Positions 50,902 to 60,490 of a stretch of 64,000 nt of DNA are shown in pieces. Under the pieces are notes generated by a model, which did no database searches, was not told where the DNA came from, and saw only the letters and a list, made by a program, of their open reading frames with translations. The position numbers and the translations under genes are program-made. The stretch is from RPQJ01 sp963707145 (lineage in GTDB: Bacteria; Pseudomonadota; Gammaproteobacteria; Steroidobacterales; Steroidobacteraceae): assembly GCA_963707145.1 (NCBI GenBank), contig CAVPOQ010000005.1, forward strand, positions 62,001-126,000. Direction: 5' to 3'. Every line of letters begins with the position of its first letter. Positions within the stretch are counted from its first letter, which is position 1.

Positions 50902-51008
50902 TGGGGCATGGGATCCGGGCCGCCGGGGCGTCGCGCCGCAGGGACGCGGCGCGCGAGCCTCCAGGGACGGATTCACGGCGTCCCCGGTGGCCCGGATCCC
51001 ATGCCCCA
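50902..51008. repeat. Structured repeat, copy 2 (reverse orientation)
   Basis: Arms at 50902-50928 and 50982-51008 form a 27-bp inverted repeat with one G-T pair (it starts TGGGGCATGGGATCCGGGCC). The core at about 50929-50981 is the reverse complement of the copy-1 core with a few changes (for example GTCCCTG is kept, and the CGCG-GCG loop pairs compensate). The arms do not match copy 1, so the structure rather than the sequence of the stems is conserved. Confidence 0.75.
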
Positions 51009-51134
51009 GTGTCGCCGGAGCCGGCGGTCCGGCGGCGCATGGCATGGTGCTGCACGAGGCTGCGGACGCGAGCATCCCGGGAGCCCGCGGCTGCGAACCG
51101 CTACAATTACGCGTCCCACGGCCGTGGAGTGCCC

Positions 51135-52388
51135 ATGTTCCCCGCCAGCATGAAGATCGCCGGGTTCGATCCCGAACTCGCGGCAGCGCTCGAGCACGAG
51201 CGCGTCCGCCAGGAAGAGCACATCGAGCTGATCGCTTCCGAGAACTACGCCAGCCCGCGCGTGCTCGAGGCTCAAGGGTCGGTGCTGACGAACAAGTACG
51301 CCGAGGGCTATCCCGGCAAGCGCTACTACGGTGGCTGCGAGCACGTGGACGTGGCCGAGCAGCTCGCCATCGATCGCGCGAAACAGCTGTTCGGCGCCGA
51401 CTACGCCAACGTCCAGCCCCACTCAGGGTCGCAGGCGAACGCCGCGGCGTACCTCGCGCTGATCCAGCCGGGGGACACGCTGCTCGGCATGAGCCTCGAC
51501 CACGGCGGCCACCTCACCCACGGCGCGAAGGTGAACTTCTCGGGCAAGGTCTTCAGGGCCGTGCAGTACGGCCTCGATCCCGCCACCGGCGAGATCGACT
51601 ACGCGCAGGTCGAGCGGCTTGCCCACGAGCATCGGCCGAAGTTGATCATCGCGGGCTTCTCGGCCTATTCGCGGATCGTCGACTGGGCACGCTTCCGCGC
51701 GATCGCCGATGCGGTGGGCGCCTACTTCCTCGTCGACATGGCCCACGTCGCCGGGCTCGTCGCGGCTGGCGTGTACCCGAGCCCGGTGCCTTACGCCGAC
51801 GTGGTGACGACCACCACCCACAAGACACTGCGCGGGCCGCGCGGCGGCCTGATCCTCGCGCGCGCCAACGACGAGCTGACGAAGAAGTTCAATTCGCTCA
51901 TCTTCCCGGGCACCCAGGGCGGGCCCCTGATGCACGTGATCGCCGCCAAGGCGGTCGCGTTCCTCGAGGCGCTGCAGCCGGAGTTCACGGACTACCAGCG
52001 CCAGGTCGTGGCGAACGCGCGTGCGATGGCCGCGGCGCTCGCGGCGCGCGGCGTGAAGATCGTCTCGGGAGGCACCGACAACCACCTGTTCCTCGTGGAC
52101 CTGATCGAGCGCAGCTACACAGGCAAGGACGCGGACGCCGCGCTCGGCCGCGCCAACATCACGGTGAACAAGAACGCCGTGCCGAACGATCCGCGCTCGC
52201 CGTTCGTGACCAGCGGCCTGCGTATCGGCACGCCGGCAGTGACCACCCGCGGCTTCCGCGAGACGGAGTCGACCGCGCTCGCCGGCTGGATCGCCGACGT
52301 GCTCGAGGACGTGGCGGACGAGACGGTGATCGCGCGCACGCGCCAGGCGGTCCTCGACGTGTGCCGGCGCTTCCCGGTCTACGGCTGA
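51135..52388 (+). CDS. glyA: Serine hydroxymethyltransferase
   Basis: This PLP enzyme interconverts serine and glycine with tetrahydrofolate. The 417 residues contain HIELIASENYASPRVLEAQG, NKYAEGYPGKRYYGGCE, the PLP lysine motif VVTTTTHKTLRGPRGG and the SGLRIGTPAVTTRGF segment. The length matches E. coli GlyA (417). An in-frame ATG (MKIAGFD) at 51150 is an alternative. It heads the nrdR-rib-nusB gene run. Confidence 0.97.
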   Translation: MFPASMKIAGFDPELAAALEHERVRQEEHIELIASENYASPRVLEAQGSVLTNKYAEGYPGKRYYGGCEHVDVAEQLAIDRAKQLFGADYANVQPHSGSQANAAAYLALIQPGDTLLGMSLDHGGHLTHGAKVNFSGKVFRAVQYGLDPATGEIDYAQVERLAHEHRPKLIIAGFSAYSRIVDWARFRAIADAVGAYFLVDMAHVAGLVAAGVYPSPVPYADVVTTTTHKTLRGPRGGLILARANDELTKKFNSLIFPGTQGGPLMHVIAAKAVAFLEALQPEFTDYQRQVVANARAMAAALAARGVKIVSGGTDNHLFLVDLIERSYTGKDADAALGRANITVNKNAVPNDPRSPFVTSGLRIGTPAVTTRGFRETESTALAGWIADVLEDVADETVIARTRQAVLDVCRRFPVYG

Positions 52389-52416
52389 CGCGGGGAGCCG
52401 CGGAGGCCGTCCGGCC

Positions 52417-52938
52417 ATGCACTGCCCGTTCTGCGCGCACGAGGAGACCAAGGTGATCGACTCGCGGCTCGCGGCCGAGGGACAGCAGGTGCGCCGCCGC
52501 CGTGAGTGCCTGCAGTGCGGCGAGCGCTACACCACGTTCGAATCGGCCGAGCTGGTCATGCCGCGCATCGTCAAGAGCGACGCGACTCGCGAGCCCTTCG
52601 ACGAGGGGAAGCTCAGGACCGGGATGCTCAAGGCGCTGGAGAAGCGCCCGGTGTCGAGCGAGGCGGTGGACGCCGCGGTGAACCACGTCTGCCACAAGCT
52701 GCGTACGCTCGGCGAGCGCGAGGTGCCGGCGCGGCTGGTGGGGGAACTCGTGATGGACGAGCTGCACCGTCTCGACGAGGTGGCCTACGTGCGCTTCGCC
52801 TCCGTGTACCGCAGCTTCCAGGACGTGGACGCGTTCCGCGAGGAAATCGAGCGGCTGCGAAACCGGCGGCCGCGCTCGGTCGAGGACCTGCAGCTCGGGC
52901 TGTGGTCGCAGCCGGAACCCGGGATCCGCCGCAAGTGA
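52417..52938 (+). CDS. nrdR: Transcriptional repressor NrdR
   Basis: NrdR represses ribonucleotide reductase genes in response to ATP/dATP. The 173 residues start MHCPFCAHEETKVIDSR with zinc-ribbon cysteines at 3, 6, 31 and 34 (ECLQCGERYTTFE), then the ATP-cone (VVKSDATREPFD-type segment, FDEGKLRTGMLKALEKR). The stop overlaps the GTG start of ribD. Its usual place next to the riboflavin operon supports the call. Confidence 0.97.
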   Translation: MHCPFCAHEETKVIDSRLAAEGQQVRRRRECLQCGERYTTFESAELVMPRIVKSDATREPFDEGKLRTGMLKALEKRPVSSEAVDAAVNHVCHKLRTLGEREVPARLVGELVMDELHRLDEVAYVRFASVYRSFQDVDAFREEIERLRNRRPRSVEDLQLGLWSQPEPGIRRK

Positions 52939-54051
52939 GCGCCTTCACTGCCGACGACCACCACCACATGGTGCGCGCGCTCGAACTCGCGCGGCTGGGT
53001 CTCAACTCCACGCCGCCGAACCCGAGCGTCGGCTGCGTGCTGGCGCGTTGGGGGCAGGTGGTCGGGGAGGGCTATCACCAGCGGGCCGGCGAGCCGCACG
53101 CCGAGGTGATCGCGCTGGCCGAGGCGCGCGGCGCCGCCCGCGGCGCGACCGCCTACGTGACGCTCGAGCCCTGCTCGCACCACGGACGCACGCCGCCGTG
53201 CACCGAGGCGCTGATCGCGGCCGGGGTGCGGCGCGTGATCGTCGCGATGCGCGACCCCAATCCGCGCGTGGACGGCTCGGGGCTCGCGCGCCTCGAGCTG
53301 GCTGGCATCGCCACCGGGCACGGCCTGCTGGCGGGGGAGGCGGCGGAGATCAACCGCGGCTTCCTGCGCCGCATGCTGACCCGTCGCCCGTGGGTGACCT
53401 TGAAGCTCGGCGCGAGCCTCGACGGTCGCACCGCGCTTGCCGACGGCACCAGCAAGTGGATCACCGGCGAGCGCGCGCGGGCCGACGTCCAGCGGCTGCG
53501 GGCGCGCGCCTCGGCAGTCGTGACCGGCAGCGGCACGGTGCTGGCGGACGACCCGTTGCTCACGGTGCGCGATCCCGCCATCGAGATGCGCGGACGTCGC
53601 CCGTTGCGCGTGGTGCTCGACTCGCAGCTGCGCACGCCGCCCGGCGCGCAGGTGCTCAGTTTCTCGGACTCGACGCTGATCCTGACGCGCGACGCCGCGA
53701 TCCGCGGCGGCGGTGGAGTTGCGCGAGGCGGGCGTCCAGGTCGAGGCGGTGCGGGGCTCGGCGCAGGGACTCGACCTCGAGGCCGTGCTCGAGCGGCTCG
53801 GCGAACTCGAGTGCAACGAGGTGCTGGTGGAGGCCGGACCGACGCTCGCCGGCGAGTTCGTGCGCCTGGGGCTGGTCGACGAGATCGTGGTCTACATGGC
53901 GCCGGTGGTGCTCGGCAGCGCCGCGCGCGGCCTGTTCAACCTGCCGCCGCTGTCGCGCATGTGCGAGCGCTGCGAGTTCGAGTGGCGCGACGTTGCGCGC
54001 ATCGGCGACGACCTCAGACTCACGCTGCGGCCGAAACGCGGAGGAAAGTGA
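52935..54051 (+). CDS. ribD: Bifunctional riboflavin deaminase/reductase RibD (frame broken once)
   Basis: RibD carries out the deamination and reduction steps from 2,5-diamino-6-ribosylamino-pyrimidinone phosphate. The deaminase domain has PPNPSVGC, PHAEVIAL and TLEPCSHHGRTPPCTEAL (zinc His/Glu and Cys). The reductase part has LDGRTALADGTSKWITG and, after the break, NEVLVEAGPTLAGEF. The frame shifts near 53712 (GGCGGC-G-GTGGAG); one base skipped gives 371 residues, as expected. GTG 52935 overlaps the nrdR stop; an ATG at 52968 is possible. It precedes ribE with a TGATG overlap. Confidence 0.93.
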
Positions 54052-54650
54052 TGTTCACCGGGATCGTGCAGGGTGTGGGTCGGGTGCGGTCGATCGAGCC
54101 GCGCGGCGGCGACGTGACGATGTGGATCGACACCGGCGAGCTGTCGCTGACCGGCGTCGAGACGGGGGGCAGCATCGCGGTCAACGGCTGCTGCCTGACG
54201 GCGGTGCGGCTCGAAGCGTCGGCGTTCGCCGCCGACCTGTCGCGCGAGACGCTGGCGCTCACGACCGCCGGCGACTGGACGCCCGGCACGGGCGTCAACC
54301 TCGAGCGGGCGCTCACCGCCGGGCAGGCGCTCGGCGGGCACTACGTCACCGGGCACGTCGACGGGGTCGGGCAGGTTGTCTCGCGCCACGACGATGCGCG
54401 TTCGGTCCGCGTCGAGTTCGAGGTGCCGGCGGAACTTGCCCGCTACGTCGCCCGCAAGGGCTCGGTCTGCGTTGACGGCGTCAGCCTTACTGTGAACGGC
54501 GTGGCGGGCCGCCGCTTCGAGGTGAACCTCGTACCGCACACGCTCGCGGTGACCGTCCTCGGGGGCTACCGGCCCGGCACGCGCGTCAACCTCGAGGTGG
54601 ACATCATCGCCCGCTACCTCGAGCGCCTCGTCGCAGAGCGCAGCGGCTGA
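54051..54650 (+). CDS. ribE: Riboflavin synthase alpha subunit
   Basis: The enzyme converts two lumazine molecules into riboflavin and the diamino-uracil intermediate. The 199 residues are two tandem lumazine-binding halves: MFTGIVQGVGRV, GGHYVTGHVDGVG and SVCVDGVSLTVNGV, with Cys-containing NGCCLTA in the first half. Its start overlaps the ribD stop. It is also called ribC in some genomes. Confidence 0.95.
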   Translation: MFTGIVQGVGRVRSIEPRGGDVTMWIDTGELSLTGVETGGSIAVNGCCLTAVRLEASAFAADLSRETLALTTAGDWTPGTGVNLERALTAGQALGGHYVTGHVDGVGQVVSRHDDARSVRVEFEVPAELARYVARKGSVCVDGVSLTVNGVAGRRFEVNLVPHTLAVTVLGGYRPGTRVNLEVDIIARYLERLVAERSG

Positions 54651-54762
54651 GGAGCGGGGCTGCCGGCCGCGGCCTGCTAAACTTCCGCCCGGACGCACGC
54701 GGGGGTGCTGCTTCCCGTGCGTCGCGGGCGGCCGGCCGGCGGGATCCCGAGAGACACAGCTG

Positions 54763-55872
<1,110 letters not shown>

Positions 55873-55883
55873 AAGGCCTCGAC

Positions 55884-56360
55884 ATGGACAACATCCGCAC
55901 GCTGAACGGTGACCTCGCGGCGCGCGACCTGCGCTTCGCCATCGTGGCCGCGCGCTTCAACGAGTTCATCGTGGACTCGCTGGTTCGCGGCGCGGTGGAC
56001 GCACTGCTGCGCCACGGCGCTGGCGAGAAGCAGATCGAGATCGTCCGCGTGCCCGGCGCCTACGACCTGCCGTTCGTGGTGAAGCGCGTCGCTGCGAGCA
56101 GGCGCTACGACGCCGTGGTGGCGCTGGGAGCCGTGATCCGCGGCGCCACGCCGCACTTCGATCACGTCGCGGGCCAGTGCGCCGCGGGACTCGCACGGGC
56201 GGCCGACGAAACCGGGGTGCCGGTCGCCTTCGGCGTGCTCACCACCGACAGCATCGAGCAGGCGATCGAGCGGGCCGGCACCAAGGCCGGCAACAAGGGC
56301 GCCGACGCCGCGCTCTGCGCACTCGAGCTCGCGAACCTGCTGCGGCGGCTGGACGTCTGA
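55884..56360 (+). CDS. ribH: 6,7-Dimethyl-8-ribityllumazine synthase
   Basis: This enzyme condenses the RibB product with the diamino-uracil to give lumazine. The 158 residues show AIVAARFNEFIVDSLVRGAV, VRVPGAYDLPFVVKRV, ALGAVIRGATPHFDHVAGQ and GVLTTDSIEQAIERAG with the catalytic His. It lies 11 bases after ribB and two bases before nusB, within one operon. Confidence 0.97.
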   Translation: MDNIRTLNGDLAARDLRFAIVAARFNEFIVDSLVRGAVDALLRHGAGEKQIEIVRVPGAYDLPFVVKRVAASRRYDAVVALGAVIRGATPHFDHVAGQCAAGLARAADETGVPVAFGVLTTDSIEQAIERAGTKAGNKGADAALCALELANLLRRLDV

Positions 56361-56362
56361 GG

Positions 56363-56821
56363 ATGGCCGGACGCCCCGATCGCGCGTCACGGACCCGCAG
56401 CCTGTCGCGCAAGCTCGCGATGCAGGCCCTCTACCAGTGGCAGCTGACCGGCCAGACGGCCGCCGAACTGCGCAACCAGTACGCGACGGAGGAGGGCTAC
56501 GGCGACGCCGATGCCGAGTACTTCCGTGACCTGTTGAACGGCGTCACCGACGGCGCCGCCACCCTCGACGCCTCGCTCGCGACGTTCATCGACCGGCCGG
56601 TGGAGCAACTCGACCCCGTCGAGCGTGCCGTGCTGCTGATCGGCCTGTACGAACTCGACCAGCGGCTCGACGTGCCGTATCGCGTCGTGATCAACGAGGG
56701 AGTCGAACTCGCCAAGCGTTTCGGCGCCACTGATGGTCACAAGTTCGTCAACGCCGTGCTCGACCGGGCGGCCCGCTCGCTGCGCGTCGCCGAGCAGGCC
56801 GCGGCCGGGCGTGCACGCTGA
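56363..56821 (+). CDS. nusB: Transcription antitermination factor NusB
   Basis: NusB forms with NusE the complex that promotes antitermination of rRNA operons. The 152-residue all-helical protein has RSLSRKLAMQALYQWQL at the start and LDPVERAVLLIGLYEL and YRVVINEGVELAKRFGATDGHKFVNAVLD near the end. It follows ribH after two bases and precedes thiL by 12 bases. Confidence 0.96.
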   Translation: MAGRPDRASRTRSLSRKLAMQALYQWQLTGQTAAELRNQYATEEGYGDADAEYFRDLLNGVTDGAATLDASLATFIDRPVEQLDPVERAVLLIGLYELDQRLDVPYRVVINEGVELAKRFGATDGHKFVNAVLDRAARSLRVAEQAAAGRAR

Positions 56822-56833
56822 GCAGGAGCGGGC

Positions 56834-57788
56834 GTGCCGCTGGGCGAGTTCGAGCTGATCGGGCGCTACTTCTCGCGCGCCACGACCCGACCCGACGTGC
56901 TGCTCGGGGTCGGCGACGACGCCGCGCTGCTCGAGGTGCCGCCGGGTCGCGTGCTGGTGGCCGCCACCGACACGCTGGTGGAGGGCCGCCACTTCCTGCC
57001 CGATGCGCCGCCCGAGTCGGTCGGCCACCAGGCCCTCGCCGTGAACCTCAGCGACCTCGCGGCGATGGGCGCGGACCCGGCCTGGGTGCTGCTGTCGCTG
57101 TCGCTCCCGGCGCCCGATGAGACCTGGCTCGAGGGCTTCGCCAGCGGGCCTGTACGCGCTCGCCGGGCGCCACGGCGTGGCCGTGGTGGGCGGCGACACG
57201 GTGCGCGGGCCGTGCGTCGTGACGGTCACCGCGCTCGGCCTGGTCGAGCCCGCGCTCGCGCTGCGGCGCAGCGGCGCGCGGCCCGGCGACCTGCTGTACG
57301 TCTCGGGCTGGCCGGGCGAGGCGGCTGCGGGACTCGAGGCGCTGCAGCGCGGCACCGCGCTCGGGCCCGGCGATGCGCTGGTGCGCCGACTGCGCTATGC
57401 CGAGCCGCGACTCGAACTCGGCCGCGCGCTGCGCGGGCGCGCCAGCGCGGCCATGGACGTGTCGGACGGATTGCTCGGCGACCTCGCCAAGCTCTGCGAG
57501 GCGAGCGGCGTCGGCGCGCGGCTCGACCTCGAGCGGCTGCCGATCTCGCCCGAACTGGCGCGACGCCTCCCGGCCGCGGAATGCGAGCGCCTCGTGCTCG
57601 CCGGCGGCGACGACTACGAACTGCTGTTCACGCTGCCGGCGGCGGAGGCCGGATCGATCGAGGCTGTGCTCGGGCCGGCCTGTCGCGTGCACCGCATCGG
57701 CCGTATCGAGGATGGCCCCGGCGTGCGCTGCCTGCGCGGCGGGCGGCCGGTGTCCGTCGCGGCCAGGGGCTATGACCATTTCGCGTAA
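56834..57788 (+). CDS. thiL: Thiamine-monophosphate kinase ThiL (frame broken once)
   Basis: ThiL phosphorylates thiamine monophosphate to the diphosphate. It starts at GTG, with FELIGRYF, the ATP/Mg site VGDDAALL, the AVNLSDLAAMGADP segment and, after the shift, VAVVGGDTVRG, DVSDGLLGDLAKLC and GGDDYELLFT. The frame breaks near 57149. Removing one base of GGGCC turns ASGPVRA into ASGLYALAGRHG and gives about 317 residues. The stop lies 14 bases inside pgpA, indicating coupling. Confidence 0.93.
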
Positions 57789-58275
57789 CTCGGCGGCCCG
57801 CGCCGCCCGGCCCACGTGGCGTCACCTGCGCGACCCCGTGCACCTGCTCGCGCTCGGCTTCGGCGCCGGTCTCGCGCCGGTGGCCCCCGGGACCTTCGGC
57901 TCGCTGGTGGGCCTCGCCTTCGCGCTCGCGCTCGCGCCGCTCGGGCTCGGCTGGAACCTCGTCGCGACCGTACTGGCCGTTGCGGCCGGCGTGTGGATCT
58001 GCGGGGAGAGCGCGCGGCGGCTCGGGGTCCACGACCACCCGGCGATCGTCTGGGACGAGGTCGCCGGCATGATGATCGCGATGCTCGCGGCGCCCGCGGC
58101 GTGGTGGGGTGCGCCGCTGGCGTTCGCCCTGTTCCGGCTGTTCGACATCGCCAAGCCGTGGCCGATACGCGAGATCGATCACGGAATGCGCGGCGGCGTG
58201 GGAATTATCCTCGACGACGTACTGGCAGGCATCTTCGCCGCGCTGGTCCTCGTGGTCGTCGGCTACCTCACGTGA
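57772..58275 (+). CDS. pgpA: Phosphatidylglycerophosphatase A
   Basis: The enzyme makes phosphatidylglycerol by removing phosphate from its precursor. The 167-residue membrane protein has the GLAPVAPGTFGSLVGL and HDHPAIVWDEVAGMMIAM motifs and FRLFDIAKPWPIREID. It overlaps the thiL end, and its TGA overlaps the kinase ATG (TGATG at 58273-58277). Confidence 0.95.
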   Translation: MTISRNSAARAARPTWRHLRDPVHLLALGFGAGLAPVAPGTFGSLVGLAFALALAPLGLGWNLVATVLAVAAGVWICGESARRLGVHDHPAIVWDEVAGMMIAMLAAPAAWWGAPLAFALFRLFDIAKPWPIREIDHGMRGGVGIILDDVLAGIFAALVLVVVGYLT

Positions 58276-59594
58276 TGATGCAAAACGCGCACGCAGCCAT
58301 AAATACCCAGCCAATGCTCTGCGCGGCCTCCGTGCCGCCGGAGCGCATCGGCAAGTACTACGTGGTCCACGAGGTCGGGCGTGGCAGCTCCGGCACCGTG
58401 TACCTTTCCCACGATCCGTTCTACGGCCGCGACGTCGCGATCAAGGTCTATCACGCCACGGTCGCCGACGATGCCGACGCGCGCAACGCCCGCCGCATGT
58501 TCCTCGGCGAGGCGCACATGATCGGCAAGCTCCACCACCCGAACATCGTGCCGATCTTCGATGCGGGCGAGGAGGACGGGCGTCGCTACGTCGTGACCGA
58601 GCACGTGCACGGCGCACGGACGCTGGCGGCCTATTGCCGCATCGGCAGCCTGCTGCCCGTGGACCAGGTCGTGCAGATCATCTACAAGTGCGCGAAGGCG
58701 CTGAACTACGCGCATTCGCGCGGCGTCGTGCACCGCGACGTCAAACCCTCGAACATCCTGCTCACGCAGGACGGCGACGTGCGGATCGTGGACTTCGGCA
58801 TCGCGCTGGTGGCCGATTCCGACATCTCGCGGCTCGAGGGGGTGGCGGGCAGTCCCGCCTACATGTCCCCAGAGCAGGTGCAGGGCTACGCGCTCGACGC
58901 GCGCTCCGATCTCTACTCGCTGGGCGCCGTGATGTACGAGATGCTGTGCGGGCAGCGGCCGTTCCGCGCCGGCGCGCTCGGCAAGCTGCTGCGGCAGGTC
59001 GTGCAGAGCGAGCCCGAGCCCCTGAGCGAGGCCCGGCCCGGGATTTCCCCGGAACTCGAGGCGATCGTCGTGCGCGCGCTGCAGAAGGACCCGGCCGAGC
59101 GCTACCGCAGCGGCGCCGAGTTCGCGGCCGACCTGACCCGCGTGCACCAGGCGCTGCGCACCGAACAGGCGCGCATGGACGACGAGGAGCGCTTCGCCGT
59201 GCTGCGGCGGCTGCGCTTCTTCCACGACTTCTCGCACGCCGAGATCCGCGAAGTGATGCGCGCCTGCTGCTGGGCGGAGTGCCAGCCGGGCGAACCCGTG
59301 CTGAGCCCGGACGACCCGGACGACCGCTTCTACGTGGTCGTCTCCGGCGCAGTGCGGGTGCTGCGCGAGGGCGAACTGCTCGGGCGCATCGAGACCGGCG
59401 GCTGCTTCGGCGAGGCGACGTTCGCGGAAGGGGTGCGTCGCGACTCCGTCATCGAGGCCGAGGGCGCGGTGACCCTGCTCAAGGTTGCCGCCACGCTGCT
59501 CGAGCAGGCCTCGGTGGCCTGCCAGCTACGCTTCAACAAGGTGTTCCTGCGGGAGCTGATCGAGCGACTGCAGCGCGGCCAGTCGCGTCCGTAG
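58275..59594 (+). CDS. Ser/Thr protein kinase with C-terminal cyclic-nucleotide-binding domain
   Basis: The 439-residue protein has a Hanks-type kinase: glycine loop GRGSSGTVYL, Lys57 in AIKVY, HRDVKPSN (153-160), DFG (173-175) and AYMSPEQ. A CNB-type domain is at about 335-400 (FYVVVSGAVRVLREG, GGCFGEATFAEG-RRDSV). The C-terminus is a short helix. There is no transmembrane segment, unlike PASTA kinases. It overlaps the pgpA stop, so it is the last gene of the rib-nusB-thiL-pgpA transcript. The nucleotide and target are unknown. The Arg in the FGE...R motif suggests ligand binding may be retained. Confidence 0.9.
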   Translation: MMQNAHAAINTQPMLCAASVPPERIGKYYVVHEVGRGSSGTVYLSHDPFYGRDVAIKVYHATVADDADARNARRMFLGEAHMIGKLHHPNIVPIFDAGEEDGRRYVVTEHVHGARTLAAYCRIGSLLPVDQVVQIIYKCAKALNYAHSRGVVHRDVKPSNILLTQDGDVRIVDFGIALVADSDISRLEGVAGSPAYMSPEQVQGYALDARSDLYSLGAVMYEMLCGQRPFRAGALGKLLRQVVQSEPEPLSEARPGISPELEAIVVRALQKDPAERYRSGAEFAADLTRVHQALRTEQARMDDEERFAVLRRLRFFHDFSHAEIREVMRACCWAECQPGEPVLSPDDPDDRFYVVVSGAVRVLREGELLGRIETGGCFGEATFAEGVRRDSVIEAEGAVTLLKVAATLLEQASVACQLRFNKVFLRELIERLQRGQSRP

Positions 59595-59651
59595 CCCGCG
59601 GGGCCCCCGCCGGCGCGCCGCTGCAACGCGCGCCCGGATGGCCGCCGGCAG

Positions 59652-60446
59652 TCAGCGGCGAGCGGATTCGCCGGATTCCTTGTCGCGCTCGATGAGCGCG
59701 TAGGCCGAGTGGTTGTGGATGGACTCGAAGTTCTCGGCCTCCACGACGTAGGCGAGCACGCGATCCTCCGCGTTGAGCCGTACCGCCACGTCGCGCACGA
59801 TGTCCTCGACGAATTTCGGGTTGTCGTAGGCGCGCTCGGTGACGTGCTTCTCGTCGGGGCGCTTGAGCACCGCGAACAGCTCGCTGGAGGCTTCCCGCTC
59901 GGCGATGTCGATCAGTTCCTCGATCCACATGTGGTCGCTTACCCGCGCCCTGATCGTGATGTGCGAGCGCTGGTTGTGGGCGCCGCGCTCCGAGATCCGC
60001 TTCGAGCAGGGGCAGAGGCTCGTGACCGGCACGACCACGCGGATCCAGGTCTCCTCGCGGCCGTCGTGGATTTCCCCGATCAGCGTCGCCTCGTAGTTCA
60101 TCAGGCTCTGCACGCCCGACACGGGCGCCGTCTTGGTGACGAAGAAGGGGAAGCTCATCTCGACGTGACCGGTGGTCGCGTCGAGGCGCCGGGTCATCTC
60201 CCTGAGCATCTGGCGGAACGACTCCACCGAGATCTCGTGCTCGTGCTGGTGCAGCACCTCCACGAACCGCGACATGTGCGTGCCCTTGAAATCGTGGGGC
60301 AGCGCGACGTACATGTTGAAGTTCGCGACCGTGTGCTGCTCGCCCGTCGTGCGGTCCCGCACGCGCACCGGATGGTAGATGTCCTTGATCCCGACCTTGT
60401 TGATCGGAATGCGGCGCGAGTCGGCGCGGCCCTGGACGTCGTCCAT
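59652..60446 (-). CDS. folE2: GTP cyclohydrolase FolE2
   Basis: The enzyme makes dihydroneopterin triphosphate for folate (and queuosine) and can use metals other than zinc. The 264 residues show INKVGIKDIYHPV, VALPHDFKGTHMSRFVE and the diagnostic CPCSKRISERGAHNQRSH. It begins 44 bases after the dxs stop on the same strand. In other genomes it is often under Zur control. Here it seems to follow dxs in one transcript, with no local Zur box seen. Confidence 0.94.
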   Translation of the reverse strand: MDDVQGRADSRRIPINKVGIKDIYHPVRVRDRTTGEQHTVANFNMYVALPHDFKGTHMSRFVEVLHQHEHEISVESFRQMLREMTRRLDATTGHVEMSFPFFVTKTAPVSGVQSLMNYEATLIGEIHDGREETWIRVVVPVTSLCPCSKRISERGAHNQRSHITIRARVSDHMWIEELIDIAEREASSELFAVLKRPDEKHVTERAYDNPKFVEDIVRDVAVRLNAEDRVLAYVVEAENFESIHNHSAYALIERDKESGESARR

Positions 60447-60490
60447 GGCGGCCGGCGCGGTGTCTGCGGGGCTCACGGGGCGATCCACGA

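Noticed and set aside
50666..51008. CRISPR or insertion-sequence origin for the repeats
   Set aside because: Only two copies, in opposite orientation, without spacers or a transposase frame.
54651..54762. Possible FMN riboswitch before ribB
   Set aside because: None of the conserved FMN-element segments are present. Only a GC-rich gap is seen.
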